NCBI RefSeq assembly: GCF_000762875.2
Contig: NZ_JRMP02000011.1
Location: 1 to 64,000 of the forward strand
Length of the DNA: 64,000 bases
Direction: 5' to 3'
Source of the DNA: Helicobacter saguini
GTDB taxonomy: Bacteria > Campylobacterota > Campylobacteria > Campylobacterales > Helicobacteraceae
Notes under the pieces: generated by a model
Databases searched by the model: none
What the model was told of the DNA's origin: nothing
The model's input: only the letters and a program-made list of their open reading frames with translations
In this document: positions 8,999-18,331 of the stretch, piece after piece
How the letters are laid out: each line of letters starts with the position of its first letter
Position numbering within the stretch: the first letter of the stretch is position 1
Position numbers and translations under genes: made by a program

Positions 8999-10000
8999 CT
9001 ATTCTCCATAGACCAAAACGCTCATGCCAACGCGAAGTCCATCCACTTTTTCTACCGGACGCGCTTCTACCTCAAAGGTTTTCATATCATAGTTTTGCGT
9101 GCTTGCAGTGGCTTTCCATGTCGCAAAATCGCCCATCACAGCGATATGTGTGACCTTAAAATTTATCGTTTTATCAAGCGCTGGAATGTAGCCGCTAAAG
9201 ACAGAATCTTTATTAAAACGCGACAAATGGTTCTCATCAATGCCGATTCTTAGCCACGAATCCGCCAAATCCACAAGCATAACCACCGGAAATCCGCTAG
9301 GAGCAAGCTCGCCGCTATGCACCAAAATGTTGCTAACCTCGCCGCTAGCGGGCGCTAACGCCTCAATGTCTGCCATATACGCCTCGACTTCTTGCAACTG
9401 CCCTAGTGCGGCGCGCTCCTTCTCCAAAGCCGCCCGTTTGGTCTCATCACGCGTCCCGCTAAGTGCCAACTTATACTGCTGATACGCGGTGCTTTCGTTA
9501 TATTTCGCACTCTCATACGCGGCGTGGCTCTCATCTCGCCGCTGCAGGCTCACCACGCCATCTTTATAAAGCTGCTCTATGCGGCTGTAAGTCTTTTGGG
9601 CGAGTTTTGCCTGTGCGGCGGCGGCTTGCCAGACATCTTTGGCGGATTCTATGGTCTCATCGCGGCTGCCGTGCGTGGCTTCGGCGTTCAGGGCTTTTGC
9701 GGCTTCATAGCCTGCTTGGGCTTGGGCGTATTTGGCATCTAGCTCAGGACTTGCGATGGTGAAAATCACATCGCCTTTTTTCACCACATCGCCTTTATGC
9801 ACTAGAATCTTATCGACACGACCGGCGAGTTTGGAGCTTACGCTATACTCGCGCGCGGCGATTTGCCCTTGAAACATCTGCTTTTTAGGGAGATACGCAC
9901 GATAAAATGTAACGACAAGCCAAGTGATAATAAGAACCGCAAGGATGCCGATAAACACGAGTGAAAGCCGCTTTTTTTTATCTTGTGGTATCTGTAGCAT
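8999..10000 (-). CDS. HlyD/EmrA-type membrane fusion protein
   Basis: Periplasmic adaptor subunit of an efflux or secretion system. One N-terminal membrane anchor (about residues 12-32, SLVFIGILAVLIITWLVV) precedes a biotinyl-lipoyl half (VSSKLAGRVDKILVHKGDVV), a long alpha-helical coiled coil (about 80-200), the second lipoyl half (APASGEVSNILVHSGE) and a beta-barrel. It resembles the YhiI/YbhG branch that works with ABC-2 permeases, but no permease or outer-membrane partner lies next to it here: downstream is the convergent SDR and upstream a monooxygenase. Its DNA is visibly more GC-rich than its neighbours and almost free of the dispersed repeat, which may indicate recent acquisition. Confidence 0.85.
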   Translation of the reverse strand: MLQIPQDKKKRLSLVFIGILAVLIITWLVVTFYRAYLPKKQMFQGQIAAREYSVSSKLAGRVDKILVHKGDVVKKGDVIFTIASPELDAKYAQAQAGYEAAKALNAEATHGSRDETIESAKDVWQAAAAQAKLAQKTYSRIEQLYKDGVVSLQRRDESHAAYESAKYNESTAYQQYKLALSGTRDETKRAALEKERAALGQLQEVEAYMADIEALAPASGEVSNILVHSGELAPSGFPVVMLVDLADSWLRIGIDENHLSRFNKDSVFSGYIPALDKTINFKVTHIAVMGDFATWKATASTQNYDMKTFEVEARPVEKVDGLRVGMSVLVYGE

Positions 10001-10175
10001 AGGTTTCCTTTGGTTAGTAATTTTGTAATTTTACAGAAAGTTTTTGTGTTTTGTAGAATCTGGGTTGTGTAATTTTTGGGTATTTTGTAACTATCTCAAA
10101 ATCTTAGTAAAACTTAGATTCTATGAATTATTTAGCTTAATTACTTACATAAGAATAAAATTTATGAAACAGACA

Positions 10176-11627
10176 TTATATAAAATACTCCTCATCGCTA
10201 ATGTGGCGGCGACCTGTGTTAGCATAGTCATTTATGGTGCTTTTTGGTCCGCCGACACGATATTTCGCCCCTGTGTGCGAGTATGGAAGCCTATCGCCTT
10301 TGCCAAAAAGCTTATTACGCAAGCTACCCTCATTATACTCACGGCGATACACATCACGCTCCTGCAGGGTCGGCACGATAAACTCCACTATATCCAAAAA
10401 AGTGCCAGGCGTTGTAGCATACGCCAAGTTAAAGCCATCCGCATCGCTATACTCAATAAACTCCTCTAAAATATCCGCTACCTTTTCCTTACCGCCCACG
10501 ATTTTAGGTCCTAGCGAGCCTATCCTTTCGCTATGGATTAAGTCTTGCAGTGTCCATATTTTGCCAGATTCTGTAGTAGATTCACGCAGGGCATCAACTA
10601 GTGCAATTATCGCATTTGACTTAATATTATTTAGTGGCTCATCGAGTTTATATCGGCTCAAATCCACGCCAAGCCAGCCAGAATACTTCACCAAAATGCC
10701 CTCCGTGCTGCCATATTTCGCCAAATCATTGAATTTCGCCTCCGCTAGCTTATCATTAGAATCTGTAATAATAGTCGCGCCAAGATAGATTTTCGCACTA
10801 TGTGGGTCGCGTCCAGCCTTTATTAGCTCATCTCGAATCTGGCTTACGACAAGGCGTGCGTGCTCCTTACTAGGCGCAGTAACAAAAATCGCCTCCGCAT
10901 GACGCCCAGCAAATCGCCGCCCACGCGAAGATGCCCCCGCCTGAAATAGCACCGGCGTTCGCTGAATGCTAGGCTCACAAATGTGAATGCCCGGCACATC
11001 ATAATACTTGCCATGATGCCCTATGTGATGGACTTTGTGCGGGTTGATATACTCGCCACTCTCCTTATCCGCAATGACGGCATCATCCTCCCAGCTACCC
11101 TCCAAAAGCTTATAAATCACCTCCATATACTCATCTGCCATATCATATCGCTCATCATGCGGCAACTCGCTTGCGCCCATATTGCGATTAGCGGCGGGTA
11201 GGTAGCCTGTGACGATATTCCACCCTACCCTACCCTTTGTAAGATGGTCTAGCGTGCTAAGGCGACGTGCAAATGGATAAGGATGTTCAAATGCCGTAGC
11301 AGCCGTGATTCCAAAGCCTACATTTTGCGTTACACTTGCCATTACGGCGGCTAGCTGGACTGGGTCATTTACAGGCACTTGCAGGGCGGTCCTTAGCGCG
11401 CCAAAGTCATTGCCTTTATAGACATCATACACGCCTAGCACGTCAGCGATAAAAACGGCGTCAAATAGCCCTTTTTCCGCTATCTTAGCGATATTTTGCC
11501 AGTATTCTATATCTTTATATCGCACGGCTTCATCGTTTGGATAACGCCAAAGCCCCGGGCTTAAATGTGAAATACAATTCATATCAAATGCGTTAAAATT
11601 TATTTGTTTTTTATTTTTCTTAGCCAT
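10176..11627 (-). CDS. FMN-dependent monooxygenase of the NtaA/SnaA/DszA (luciferase-like) family
   Basis: Flavin-using bacterial-luciferase-fold oxygenase of 483 residues, normal for the NtaA/SnaA/DszA family. Visible features are an N-terminal LSPGLWRYP segment, the TIM-barrel block ITAATAFEHPYPFARRLSTL, GRVGWNIVTG, LFQAGASSRGRRFAGRHAEA and the C-terminal GFNLAYATTPGTFLDIVEF. Family members act on chelators such as nitrilotriacetate or on organosulfur compounds and need a separate FMN reductase; none is adjacent. The gene is more GC-rich than its surroundings and contains almost no dispersed repeats, like the HlyD gene 175 bp downstream on the same strand; the two may have arrived together. 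The real substrate cannot be read from sequence. Confidence 0.9.
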   Translation of the reverse strand: MAKKNKKQINFNAFDMNCISHLSPGLWRYPNDEAVRYKDIEYWQNIAKIAEKGLFDAVFIADVLGVYDVYKGNDFGALRTALQVPVNDPVQLAAVMASVTQNVGFGITAATAFEHPYPFARRLSTLDHLTKGRVGWNIVTGYLPAANRNMGASELPHDERYDMADEYMEVIYKLLEGSWEDDAVIADKESGEYINPHKVHHIGHHGKYYDVPGIHICEPSIQRTPVLFQAGASSRGRRFAGRHAEAIFVTAPSKEHARLVVSQIRDELIKAGRDPHSAKIYLGATIITDSNDKLAEAKFNDLAKYGSTEGILVKYSGWLGVDLSRYKLDEPLNNIKSNAIIALVDALRESTTESGKIWTLQDLIHSERIGSLGPKIVGGKEKVADILEEFIEYSDADGFNLAYATTPGTFLDIVEFIVPTLQERDVYRREYNEGSLRNKLFGKGDRLPYSHTGAKYRVGGPKSTINDYANTGRRHISDEEYFI

Positions 11628-11861
11628 TTTTTATCCTTTTTATAGAATCTTTATTGAACTTATTATAACAGGTTATATACAAATTATCAATATTTTTTAG
11701 TAAAAAATATGTAAATAAATAATGTAAAAAATTTTGTAGTTAGGAAATGTGGAAGTTTTGGTGGAAAGTATTAAATATTTAGATTCTATAAATTTAAACT
11801 TACATGCTAAAATATTGTCTTTTTAGAATCTAGATTCTATAAATTTTTTAATGGTTATAAA

Positions 11862-12146
11862 ATGGATAATATTAATAATGAAAAGTTAGCAAATATAGAA
11901 ATTACTGAAAGTGATAATGTGCCTGAAATCCTGCATATTAGAATCACTGATAGAGCTGGTGAGCGTTCATTCAAAATCAATTTATCGCATTTAGATTCCA
12001 AGACTAGACTAAGAATTATAGAATCTTTTGAAAATACAAGTTATAGTATTGAGAATATTTTGGAGAAATTTATTCTAAATCTTAGAGACCAAGCAAGTGC
12101 CGAGTTTGAAATAATAAAACTAATTGAGAAATTTAGAAATGGATAA
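11862..12146 (+). CDS. Small acidic hypothetical protein upstream of priA
   Basis: A 94-residue protein without signal peptide or membrane segment; predicted to be mostly helical in its second half (ENILEKFILNLRDQASAEFE). It overlaps the priA start by eight bases (12139-12146), pointing to translational coupling. No family was recognised. Its own N-terminal NEKLANIE resembles repeat-derived peptides, so part of it may come from repeat DNA. Confidence 0.6.
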   Translation: MDNINNEKLANIEITESDNVPEILHIRITDRAGERSFKINLSHLDSKTRLRIIESFENTSYSIENILEKFILNLRDQASAEFEIIKLIEKFRNG

Positions 12147-14748
12147 TGAAAATATAAAATCTAGCTTAGATTCTAAGACAAATGAAAAAAAAGAGTCAAG
12201 CGATAGCTTGACATTAAAAAAATCGTGCGAAGCACAACCTTGTGAGTCCCGCCTGTCGCGTGGTGCGCAAAAAGCGGAAACAACGCACGCAGAAGTGCGT
12301 GCGTCCGCTTTTTCGCAAGCGACAGAAAAGCGGGGCTCGCCCCCTTTTAGAAAAAGTGCGGCTACTTTTTTTGACACTAAAGAAATTTTTGGGGGGCGCG
12401 GGGTGGGGGATATGCACTTTTTTGCGCAAAGTGCAATTGAAAATCAAGAAAACGTTTTGTCGAAAAATAACGACTTTCAAAAATTAGATTCTAAAGAATC
12501 TAAAAACATAGATTCTAAAAAAAATAACATAGATGTTTCGCAAACGCTCAACATGACGCAAGATTCTAAAATTTATATCTTAGTGGATATAATCGGGGCG
12601 AAGCTTTTTTCCCTTACATATTTTGTAGAATCTAGCGAAAATATTAAGGTGAATGATATTGTAAATGTGACCTTGCAAAATAGAAAATGTTTAGGCATTG
12701 TAAGAGAGATTTTAGATTCTAAAAATTATAACTTTAAGGTATTAAAAGCTACAAAATCTGCATTTTTTCTAACGCCTTTGCAATTGAGTTTGCTAGATTT
12801 TATTGCCAAATATTATGTGGTGCATAAAGGCATTACCGCTTCTCTTTTTACCCTTGCAAGCAATTCGCCTCGCACGCAATCTTTGCGGGAGCTTGATTTT
12901 TCTTTGTGCGACAGCCAAAATAGGCTAGTCTCCGCAGAAAAATCTACGCAACCCGCAAATCTTACGCACGATGCTAGAATTGCAAACCATAAAACAGCTT
13001 GTGTAAAAATTAATAAAAGTATTGAATCTAATAATATTAATAATAAAAAATTAGAAAATATAGAATCTAATAATTTACAGAATCTAGATTCTAAATTAGA
13101 TTCAATAAACGCCCAAGATTCTAGCCAAATGCCCACCCACCGCCCTACTATTGATATAGAATCTAATTTAAAAACCCTATCCAAAGAGCAAGAAGCAATA
13201 TTCAACGAAGCGTTAAAAAAAAACTTATCCCTAATATTTGGCGCGACAGGCAGTGGAAAAACCGAAATTTATTTCCACTTAATGAATGAAACCTTAAAAC
13301 AAAATAAAGAAGTCTTGCTTTTAATGCCAGAAATCTCGCTCACGCCACAAATGAAAAAACGTTTAGAATCTGCTTTTCCAAACATTAATGAGATTTGGCA
13401 TAGCAAAAAAAGTGCGAAAAAAAAGAGTGAAATTTTAGAGAATCTGCAAAATAAAAAAATAAAAATCATTGCTGGAGCGCGCTCCGCCCTATTCTTACCT
13501 TATCAAAATTTAGGGCTAATAATTGTCGATGAAGAGCATGATAGCTCCTATAAATCAAACTCAAATCCAAAATATAACGCGCGAGATTTGGCGATGTATC
13601 TTAGCACAAAGGGCGTAAAAGTAGTTCTAGGAAGTGCAACTCCTAGCGTAAAAAGTTATTATTTAGCTAACTTAAATCATTATTTACTGAATCTAGATTC
13701 TAAATTTTATAACTCAGCTCAAGAAATAATTTATGAAAAAGCCAAAACATTAGAATCTAGCCAAGTTATAATAAATGAAATTATTTCGACATTAAATTCT
13801 AAAAAACAGAGCATTATTTTTGTCCCAACTCGTGCTAATTTTAAGATTTTGCTTTGTCGTAATTGCGGCAGTAAATTCACCTGCCCAAATTGCAGCATTT
13901 CACTTAGCGTGCATAATAAGACAAATAGCCTAGTTTGCCACTATTGCAACTTTTCTCGCAGCATTCCTAGTGCGTGTGAAGCGTGTGGGAGCGATGATTT
14001 AAGTGGTATGCGTTTTGGGACTGAAGAGATTAAAAAGCAGTTAGAAAATATATTACTTTTTTATGATTTAGCTCCAAATATCGCAATTTTTGATAGAGAC
14101 AATGTTAGCACGGAAAAGAAGTTAGAAGCAATTTTAAGCGATTTTAATTCTCAAAAAATTGACATTTTGATAGGCACGCAGATGATTGCAAAGGGGCATG
14201 ATTATCACAATGTCGCACTGAGCGTGATTTTGGGCGTAGATTTTATGCTAAATATGCCTGATTTTGCGGCTATTGAGAATACTTTTAGCCTGATTTTTCA
14301 AGTTATAGGGCGAAGTGGGCGAAAGGAGAGTGGTAAAAGCATTATTCAAAGTAGTGAAAGCTCGTTTATAAACTCGATGATTAGGGACTTTCGGCTTGTT
14401 TTGGAGTATGAAATTAAGGTGCGTTTTCCGCTTTATCCGCCATTTTCGCGTTTGGCTTTAATTACTTTTAGCCACAAAATCGAAAATACAGCGAAAAATT
14501 TAAGTTATGAATTTGCTAATATTTTAGGGTATGTTATTAGGGAAAATGAAACAATAGAATCTAAAGTCGAGATTGTTGGCATATCCCAAGCAAGTATCCC
14601 AAAGATAAAAAACAAATTTTACTACCAAATCTTACTAAGAAGCAAGGAAAAATTTGCACTGCAAAAATTGCTACAAAAAGCCTTAAAAATCGCCCCAAAA
14701 CACATTTTAGATTCCATAGACATAGACATCGACCCGCTTAATATTTAA
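12139..14748 (+). CDS. priA: Primosomal protein N' (replication restart helicase) with inserted repeat peptides
   Basis: Restart helicase that reloads DnaB at stalled forks. Walker A GATGSGKT is near residue 368, the DEEH box near 463 and the zinc-binding cysteine set (CRNCGSKFTCPNC, CHYC, CEAC) at about 572-617, followed by the helicase C-terminal block (IGTQMIAKGHDYHNV, QVIGRSGRKESGK). At 869 residues it is well above the usual 620-740. The first 144 residues, before the conserved KIYILVDIIGAKLF start, are element-derived: a GC-rich palindrome and LDSK/NIDS peptides. A second insert, residues about 242-281, is a 120-bp element also found in aepY. The ATG at 12139 overlaps the upstream small gene. 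The true functional start might be internal, so the extension need not be essential. Confidence 0.93.
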   Translation: MDNENIKSSLDSKTNEKKESSDSLTLKKSCEAQPCESRLSRGAQKAETTHAEVRASAFSQATEKRGSPPFRKSAATFFDTKEIFGGRGVGDMHFFAQSAIENQENVLSKNNDFQKLDSKESKNIDSKKNNIDVSQTLNMTQDSKIYILVDIIGAKLFSLTYFVESSENIKVNDIVNVTLQNRKCLGIVREILDSKNYNFKVLKATKSAFFLTPLQLSLLDFIAKYYVVHKGITASLFTLASNSPRTQSLRELDFSLCDSQNRLVSAEKSTQPANLTHDARIANHKTACVKINKSIESNNINNKKLENIESNNLQNLDSKLDSINAQDSSQMPTHRPTIDIESNLKTLSKEQEAIFNEALKKNLSLIFGATGSGKTEIYFHLMNETLKQNKEVLLLMPEISLTPQMKKRLESAFPNINEIWHSKKSAKKKSEILENLQNKKIKIIAGARSALFLPYQNLGLIIVDEEHDSSYKSNSNPKYNARDLAMYLSTKGVKVVLGSATPSVKSYYLANLNHYLLNLDSKFYNSAQEIIYEKAKTLESSQVIINEIISTLNSKKQSIIFVPTRANFKILLCRNCGSKFTCPNCSISLSVHNKTNSLVCHYCNFSRSIPSACEACGSDDLSGMRFGTEEIKKQLENILLFYDLAPNIAIFDRDNVSTEKKLEAILSDFNSQKIDILIGTQMIAKGHDYHNVALSVILGVDFMLNMPDFAAIENTFSLIFQVIGRSGRKESGKSIIQSSESSFINSMIRDFRLVLEYEIKVRFPLYPPFSRLALITFSHKIENTAKNLSYEFANILGYVIRENETIESKVEIVGISQASIPKIKNKFYYQILLRSKEKFALQKLLQKALKIAPKHILDSIDIDIDPLNI
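12230..12350. repeat. GC-rich nested palindrome inside the 5' part of priA
   Basis: Perfect arms 12266-12278 and 12304-12316 (CGCAAAAAGCGGA and its complement) enclose a second pair, 12284-12290 and 12297-12303 (CGCACGC/GCGTGCG). Outer CTGTCGC/GCGACAG pairing extends the structure. The composition is much richer in GC than the surrounding gene. A further hairpin (GCACTTTTTTGCGCAAAGTGC region, about 12414-12434) follows. All is open in the priA frame. Confidence 0.8.
12862..12981. repeat. 120-bp dispersed element, copy in priA
   Basis: Same length as, and by eye differing at seven positions from, 27631-27750 in aepY. It is read in the same frame in both hosts, giving the peptide core TQSLRELDFSLCDS and LVSAEKSTQPANLTHD. 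The ends are AATTC and GAATT. No target-site duplication was identified. Confidence 0.92.
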
Positions 14749-14827
14749 AACTTAGAATCTAGATTCTATAAATTTATGATAGAATAAAAATTGCGATTTT
14801 AAAAACAATAAAAGCTAAGGAAATAAA

Positions 14828-15869
14828 ATGGATAGTAATGCAAATTTGGAAATATGGGCTAAAGAGCAAGGGGTGGATATTAGCGAAGATGATTTATGGC
14901 TACGGAATGTGAAAAGTCTGCCTAGCGAGTTTGCCACTTTGCCTTTAAAAGAGCTTTATATTACTATAAAAGAAACAGAGACAACGCAATATAAGGAAAT
15001 TTTGCAAACTATCTTGCAAATTAAAACCTTAGAATCTTTAACCATTGAGTGTGAATCTCATGCAGCACAAATCGCCCCTGCGTATAAAAAAGCCATTTTA
15101 GCAACTGATTTTAGCACTCTAAAAAATCTTAAAGGACTAAGGCTAATAAATGGGGGGGATTTTAGGTGAGATTCCAAGTAGCATTTTTGATATAAAGACT
15201 TTGGAGTCTCTAGATTTGTATGGTATTGATATGAAAAAGATTCCAAAAGAGATTGCCAAACTGCGTAATTTAAAGGTTTTAAATATTACATATCATCAGT
15301 TAAGCAGTCTGCCAGATGAGATTTGTGAGCTAGAAAAGCTAGAAGAGATTTTCATAACGGATGGAGCGTATGATTATTTGATTACATTGCCACAAAATAT
15401 AGGAAATTTAAAAAAACTTAAAAAATTAAAGATTGGTAAAGTAAAAGCCCTGCCAGCTAGCATAGGAGATTTAGAGAATCTAGAGATTTTGGATTGTTTT
15501 TTAGAACCACACTCTGTGCCAAAAGAGATTGCAAATTTGCATAATTTGCAGTATTTGTGTATTAGATTTGATAAAGCATGCGAATTTCCCATTGAGTGCA
15601 TTTGCAATATGACTAAACTAGAGACGCTAGATATATGTGGCGGCACTTTTAAAGCCCTGCCTGCTTGTATAAAAAATTTAGTGAATCTGTGGCGTATAAA
15701 TTTGGAGGACACTGGAGTAGAAAAGATTCCAAGTGAGATTTCGCATTTAAAACTTTTGGAAGAATTGGTAGTGACAGGTAATAAATTGACTAGCACGCCT
15801 GAAGGTATCAGGGAATTAAAAAAATTAGTAAAAATGGATTTGAGTTATAATAATTTTGAGTTGGAATAA
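14828..15869 (+). CDS. Leucine-rich-repeat protein, phase-variable by a poly-G tract (OFF as read)
   Basis: Two overlapping frames (14828-15169 and 15150-15869) encode the N- and C-terminal parts of one protein of about 347 residues with at least eight LRR units of the LPxxIxxLxxLxxLxI type (for example IPSSIFDIKTLESLDLYG, LPASIGDLENLEILD, IPSEISHLKLLEELVVTG). They are separated by a run of seven G at 15152-15158. Six or nine G would join the frames (INGG then ILGEIPSS); with seven the protein ends at GGDFR after 113 residues. No signal peptide is visible, so the product is cytoplasmic or exported by another route. Bacterial LRR proteins often bind host or partner proteins; the actual role is unknown. 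A sequencing error in the tract is an alternative explanation. Confidence 0.75.
15152..15158. repeat. G7 homopolymer, candidate contingency tract
   Basis: Seven consecutive G in an otherwise AT-rich gene, exactly where the LRR reading frame shifts. Confidence 0.7.
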
Positions 15870-15999
15870 TTTTGAGTAATGCGACCAGAGCAAAGCCTGT
15901 GATATATATAAAAATATGGGTAATATAGATTCTATAAAGAATCTTATAACTTAAAAACCATTTTGAAAGGATGTTTATAGAATCTAGATTCTATAGAAT

Positions 16000-17145
16000 C
16001 TACTTTTCCAGCACCAAAATGCTCTTTTCTAGCTCGTTGAAATCTTTTTGAATGTCGCTTGAAATGTTTGAAATATGTTGCGAATTATTGAGGTTATTTT
16101 GGGCAAAAGTTACGATTTGCTTAATATCCGCGATAATGCTATCTAGGTCGCTTTTTGTAGCGTTTGCGTTTGCTACGATATGCTCGATATTTGTCGAGCT
16201 TTGTTGGAAAATAGTTTCAAAATCTAGAATTTTTGTCGTGGTATTTTGATTTTTAGTTACTAAATTTGCAATATTTTCCTTATTATAATTTAACGATACA
16301 TTGCTCTCACTAACCTCTTGAATAATGCTTTTAACATTAGAATCTATTTCTACAAGCGAGTTTTGCGTCCGTTCGGCGAGTTTGCGAACCTCATCAGCCA
16401 CAACCGCAAAGCCACGTCCGTGCTCTCCAGCCCTAGCTGCCTCAATAGCCGCATTTAACGCCAAAAGATTTGTCTGGTCGGCGATGTCGCCTACGCTTTT
16501 AGCGATATTTGCAATCGAATTTGTGCTATTTTGAAGCGAACTAAAATGGCTTACAAGCTCCTCGCTATGACGCGCCGTATCCTCAAAAGAGTCTTGCACG
16601 TCGCTTAAAAGCTGCTTAATTTCTTGCATAATCTTTAGCATTTCTTGCTGATGGCTGCCTGTTTGATTGACATCATTTATAAAGTCGCTCATGGCAGAAT
16701 CAATGTGCTGTGCGCGGGTGTTGGCGGTATTCACGATGTCGCGCATATCGCTAGATTCAGTGTAAAGCGAGTGCGAAATGTTTTCAAGCGTTTTGATATT
16801 GTCTTGGTTTGCATGCGTTTTTTTGTCGATGGTTTGCACGATTGTGCTTATTTTTTCCTTAAATTGCGAGATTAAATTTAGTATTTGCCCACTCTCCAAA
16901 CTAAAGGACGTATCGGCTTTTAGCTTAGAATTTAGCGTCATTTTTTCTAGCTCATTAGCAATTACTTTATTCATATCAGCGCCCCATTTTTTCTCATCTA
17001 AATCATGCAAAATAAGGGCGAAAATGAGAAAATACTGCACGCACTCACCGATTATATTGTCGGTAAAAAAGTAGGCATTGATAGCGAGGCTAAGCATCCC
17101 GATAATGTGGATAACACGCAATCGAAAGTGAAGTGAACGTAACAT
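16000..17145 (-). CDS. Methyl-accepting chemotaxis protein, paralogue lacking a periplasmic domain
   Basis: 381-residue chemoreceptor with the same build as the protein at 4605-5750: [17 protein letters not shown] start, two closely spaced membrane segments, [22 protein letters not shown], a coiled coil and the signalling tip ([36 protein letters not shown]). It lacks a ligand domain and visible HAMP. The two genes probably duplicated within this lineage and may sense different internal cues. The TAG stop lies within a dispersed repeat. The start is the ATG at 17145, with AGGAATAAAAA upstream. Confidence 0.9.
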   Translation of the reverse strand: MLRSLHFRLRVIHIIGMLSLAINAYFFTDNIIGECVQYFLIFALILHDLDEKKWGADMNKVIANELEKMTLNSKLKADTSFSLESGQILNLISQFKEKISTIVQTIDKKTHANQDNIKTLENISHSLYTESSDMRDIVNTANTRAQHIDSAMSDFINDVNQTGSHQQEMLKIMQEIKQLLSDVQDSFEDTARHSEELVSHFSSLQNSTNSIANIAKSVGDIADQTNLLALNAAIEAARAGEHGRGFAVVADEVRKLAERTQNSLVEIDSNVKSIIQEVSESNVSLNYNKENIANLVTKNQNTTTKILDFETIFQQSSTNIEHIVANANATKSDLDSIIADIKQIVTFAQNNLNNSQHISNISSDIQKDFNELEKSILVLEK

Positions 17146-17340
17146 TTTTTATTCCTTACAAAAATTTCTAATTTGTGATTATATTGATAAAAAAGAAATA
17201 TTTAGCAAATGTTAAGGTCACATTTAGATTTTTGTGCTTTATTAAAATAAAATAATGAGTAGTATCGGACGTATTTAGCAAAAACGTTTAAAACACAAAA
17301 AAGATTCTATATAATATCACTTATTTTTTAGGAGAACAAA

Positions 17341-18328
17341 ATGAATATAGGCTATGTATTCTACAAAGTGGGCAAGGAGATTGCTCGACCATTCAAAAAG
17401 ATATACAATAAATTGTATAAAAAAATAGGGATATTTTTTGGTTTTATTGAGAAACCTAAAAAGACAAGAATGACTGATTTTGAGGTAGAAAATGATAGGG
17501 CGTTATTTAATTCGCTTAATAAAGACAAAGATTTTATCATTAGCAAAGAGTTTGACTACATTTGCAAAACTGAAAAATATACAAATAATGCTGGTAGTAT
17601 AGATGATGAGATAGGATATTTTGTGCAAGATATTTGGGGGGCTAGAAAAGTATATAAGGAGCGAATGAGACGATTTTTTGATAGTTTAGAATCTGGCCCT
17701 AAGGATTCTATAGAATCTAGTTTGCGACAATCAAGTCAAAAATTAAAAAGCTTTATCCATTATGATGTAGGCTCTCGTGTGGATGGCTTTATTGCTCACT
17801 TGCTTACTTTTAATCAAAATGTTTGTTTAATAGACATTCGACCTATGTCAAGTATGGAATCTAATTTTCTAACTAACGGGGGGGGGGGGGGTAAACTATA
17901 TCCAAGCAGATGCTACAAACCTTGAAAATATAGCAGATTGTAGTATAGAATCTTTATCAGCGTTATGCAGTGTGGAGCATTTTGGGCTTGGGCGATATGG
18001 CGATAAAATTGAGCCAGATGCGTGGGAGAAGGCTTTAAAGGCGTTTCAGCGGGTGTTAAAACCCGGTGGGCGTCTTTATTTTAGTGTGCCTGTAGGACAA
18101 GCAAATAAAGTGTGTTTTAATGCACATCGCGTTTTTAAGCCAGAAAAAATCATTAATGCACTTGATAAAATGGATGTTGTAGAAATGAGTTATATTTATA
18201 AACTTGACACTATTATGTGTTATGAGCGTGTAAATGGCGAATTAATCGTGCATAAAGAAAATCTAGATTCTATCCCAGACCTTGTGAATAATGGACACAC
18301 AGGACTTTTTGAGTTTGTAAAAAAGTAG
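17341..18328 (+). CDS. DUF268-family SAM-dependent methyltransferase, phase-variable by poly-G (OFF as read)
   Basis: The frames 17341-17925 and 17972-18328 form one protein of about 329 residues interrupted at a run of 14 G (17878-17891). Before the tract lie IHYDVGSRVDGFIAHLLTF and VCLIDIRPMSS; after it, in the other frame, VNYIQADATNL, SALCSVEHFGLGRYGD and RVLKPGGRLYFSVPVG. Together these match the DUF268 methyltransferase core. A tract of 13 or 16 G would restore it. The N-terminal 60 residues are basic and may attach to the membrane or to glycosyltransferases. The neighbours are other phase-variable surface-carbohydrate genes, so a role in glycan modification is likely but not proven. 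ATG at 17341 with AGGAG upstream. Confidence 0.82.
17878..17891. repeat. G14 contingency tract in the DUF268 gene
   Basis: Fourteen consecutive G. Frame analysis shows that one base fewer (or two more) joins both halves of the methyltransferase. Confidence 0.92.
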
Positions 18329-18331
18329 ATT

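Noticed and set aside
9240-9762. Plus-strand ORFs opposite the HlyD gene
   Set aside because: They are shadows of a GC-richer gene; no start signals, and the minus-strand protein has clear family motifs.
10234-10788. Plus-strand 184-codon ORF opposite the monooxygenase
   Set aside because: Overlaps a strongly conserved enzyme on the other strand and has no ribosome binding site.
12387-12410. Short G-runs in the priA extension as a phase-variation tract
   Set aside because: The runs (six and five G) are interrupted, the frame is open as read, and switching off an important restart helicase is unlikely.
14749-14800. TAGAATCTAGATTCTATA after priA as a rho-independent terminator
   Set aside because: The palindrome has no loop and no consistent T-run; the same word occurs upstream of genes and inside them.
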